NCBI GenBank assembly: GCA_947372405.1
Contig: CANBTO010000284.1
Span: forward strand, 1-6,719
Direction: 5' to 3'
DNA length: 6,719 bases
Source of the DNA: Verrucomicrobiaceae bacterium
GTDB lineage: Bacteria; Verrucomicrobiota; Verrucomicrobiae; Verrucomicrobiales; Akkermansiaceae
The translations under genes were made by a program, and so were the position numbers. How positions within the stretch are numbered: the first letter of the stretch is position 1; the number at the start of each line of letters is the position of its first letter. This document shows, one piece after another, positions 6,577 to 6,719 of this stretch. The notes beneath the pieces were generated by a model. The model worked only from the letters and a program-made list of their open reading frames with translations. It made no database searches and had not been told where the DNA came from.

Positions 6577-6719
6577 TCACATGATTTCCTCCAAGCCCAA
6601 GCCATACTCCCGATAGCGCTCGAAGTCGGAATCATTACGCATAGCGAGTGTCGCCCCGGATGCCATGGCGGCGGCGGCAATCATGCAATCGGCGTGCGAG
6701 CCACGGCGTCTGCCGGTTA
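6577..6719 (-). CDS. C-terminal end of a PIN-domain (VapC-type) toxin (5' partial)
   Basis: The minus strand is open from the window edge to TGA at 6577-6579, giving 46 residues. They read as the end of a PIN-domain ribonuclease: GRRRGSHADCMIAAAAM (2-18) holds the third acidic residue (Asp10) in the 'RG....DcmIAA.A' motif. RNDSDFERYREYGLGLEE (27-44) holds the 'N..DF..f...Gl.l' motif with the fourth acidic residue (Asp31). In VapC toxins these acidic residues bind the metal for tRNA or rRNA cleavage. The 5' part and any vapB antitoxin would lie beyond the right edge. It converges on gatB with only 33 bases between the stops, where no clear terminator is visible. Confidence 0.82.
   Translation of the reverse strand, partial: TGRRRGSHADCMIAAAAMASGATLAMRNDSDFERYREYGLGLEEIM

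Overview
The window looks like chromosomal DNA of a Verrucomicrobiota (PVC-group) bacterium. This rests on inference from protein style: an ECF-type sigma factor with an N-terminal FPNTRWS motif next to the tail of a WD40-type protein, a CvpA-like membrane protein with a long C-terminal tail, and moderately high G+C content. Most start codons have no recognisable Shine-Dalgarno sequence. No rRNA or tRNA gene, IS element, CRISPR array or prophage gene is visible.

Layout. Positions 1-183 are the 3' end of a WD40/beta-propeller gene, followed on the same strand by an ECF sigma factor gene (230-973). A perfect-stem hairpin at 989-1021 sits between this gene and a convergent minus-strand gene (1049-2155). 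That gene encodes a secreted 368-residue protein whose C-terminal third resembles the LecA (PA-IL) galactose-lectin fold. Its N-terminal half has a pattern loosely like a caspase-type fold without catalytic residues. A 278-base divergent gap separates it from aroC (chorismate synthase, 2434-3513).

Downstream of aroC is a compact type II toxin-antitoxin pair: an antitoxin (3649-3849) and a RelE/ParE-like toxin (3846-4139) overlapping by ATGA. Direct repeats lie upstream of the pair and a hairpin-plus-T-run terminator lies downstream. Next come a CvpA-like four-helix membrane protein (4208-4999, TTG start) and gatB (5092-6543), the B subunit of the Asp/Glu-tRNA amidotransferase. The right edge holds the 3' end of a minus-strand gene (6577 to the window end) whose product matches the C-terminus of a PIN-domain (VapC-type) toxin.

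How they fit together. aroC, the cvpA-like gene and gatB are housekeeping genes in one direction, with the toxin-antitoxin cassette carried between them as a self-contained transcription unit. The second, partial toxin gene just past gatB suggests that gaps between housekeeping genes here tolerate toxin modules. The secreted lectin-like protein is the least conventional gene and the best candidate for something undescribed. I see no clear new multi-gene defence or mobile system.
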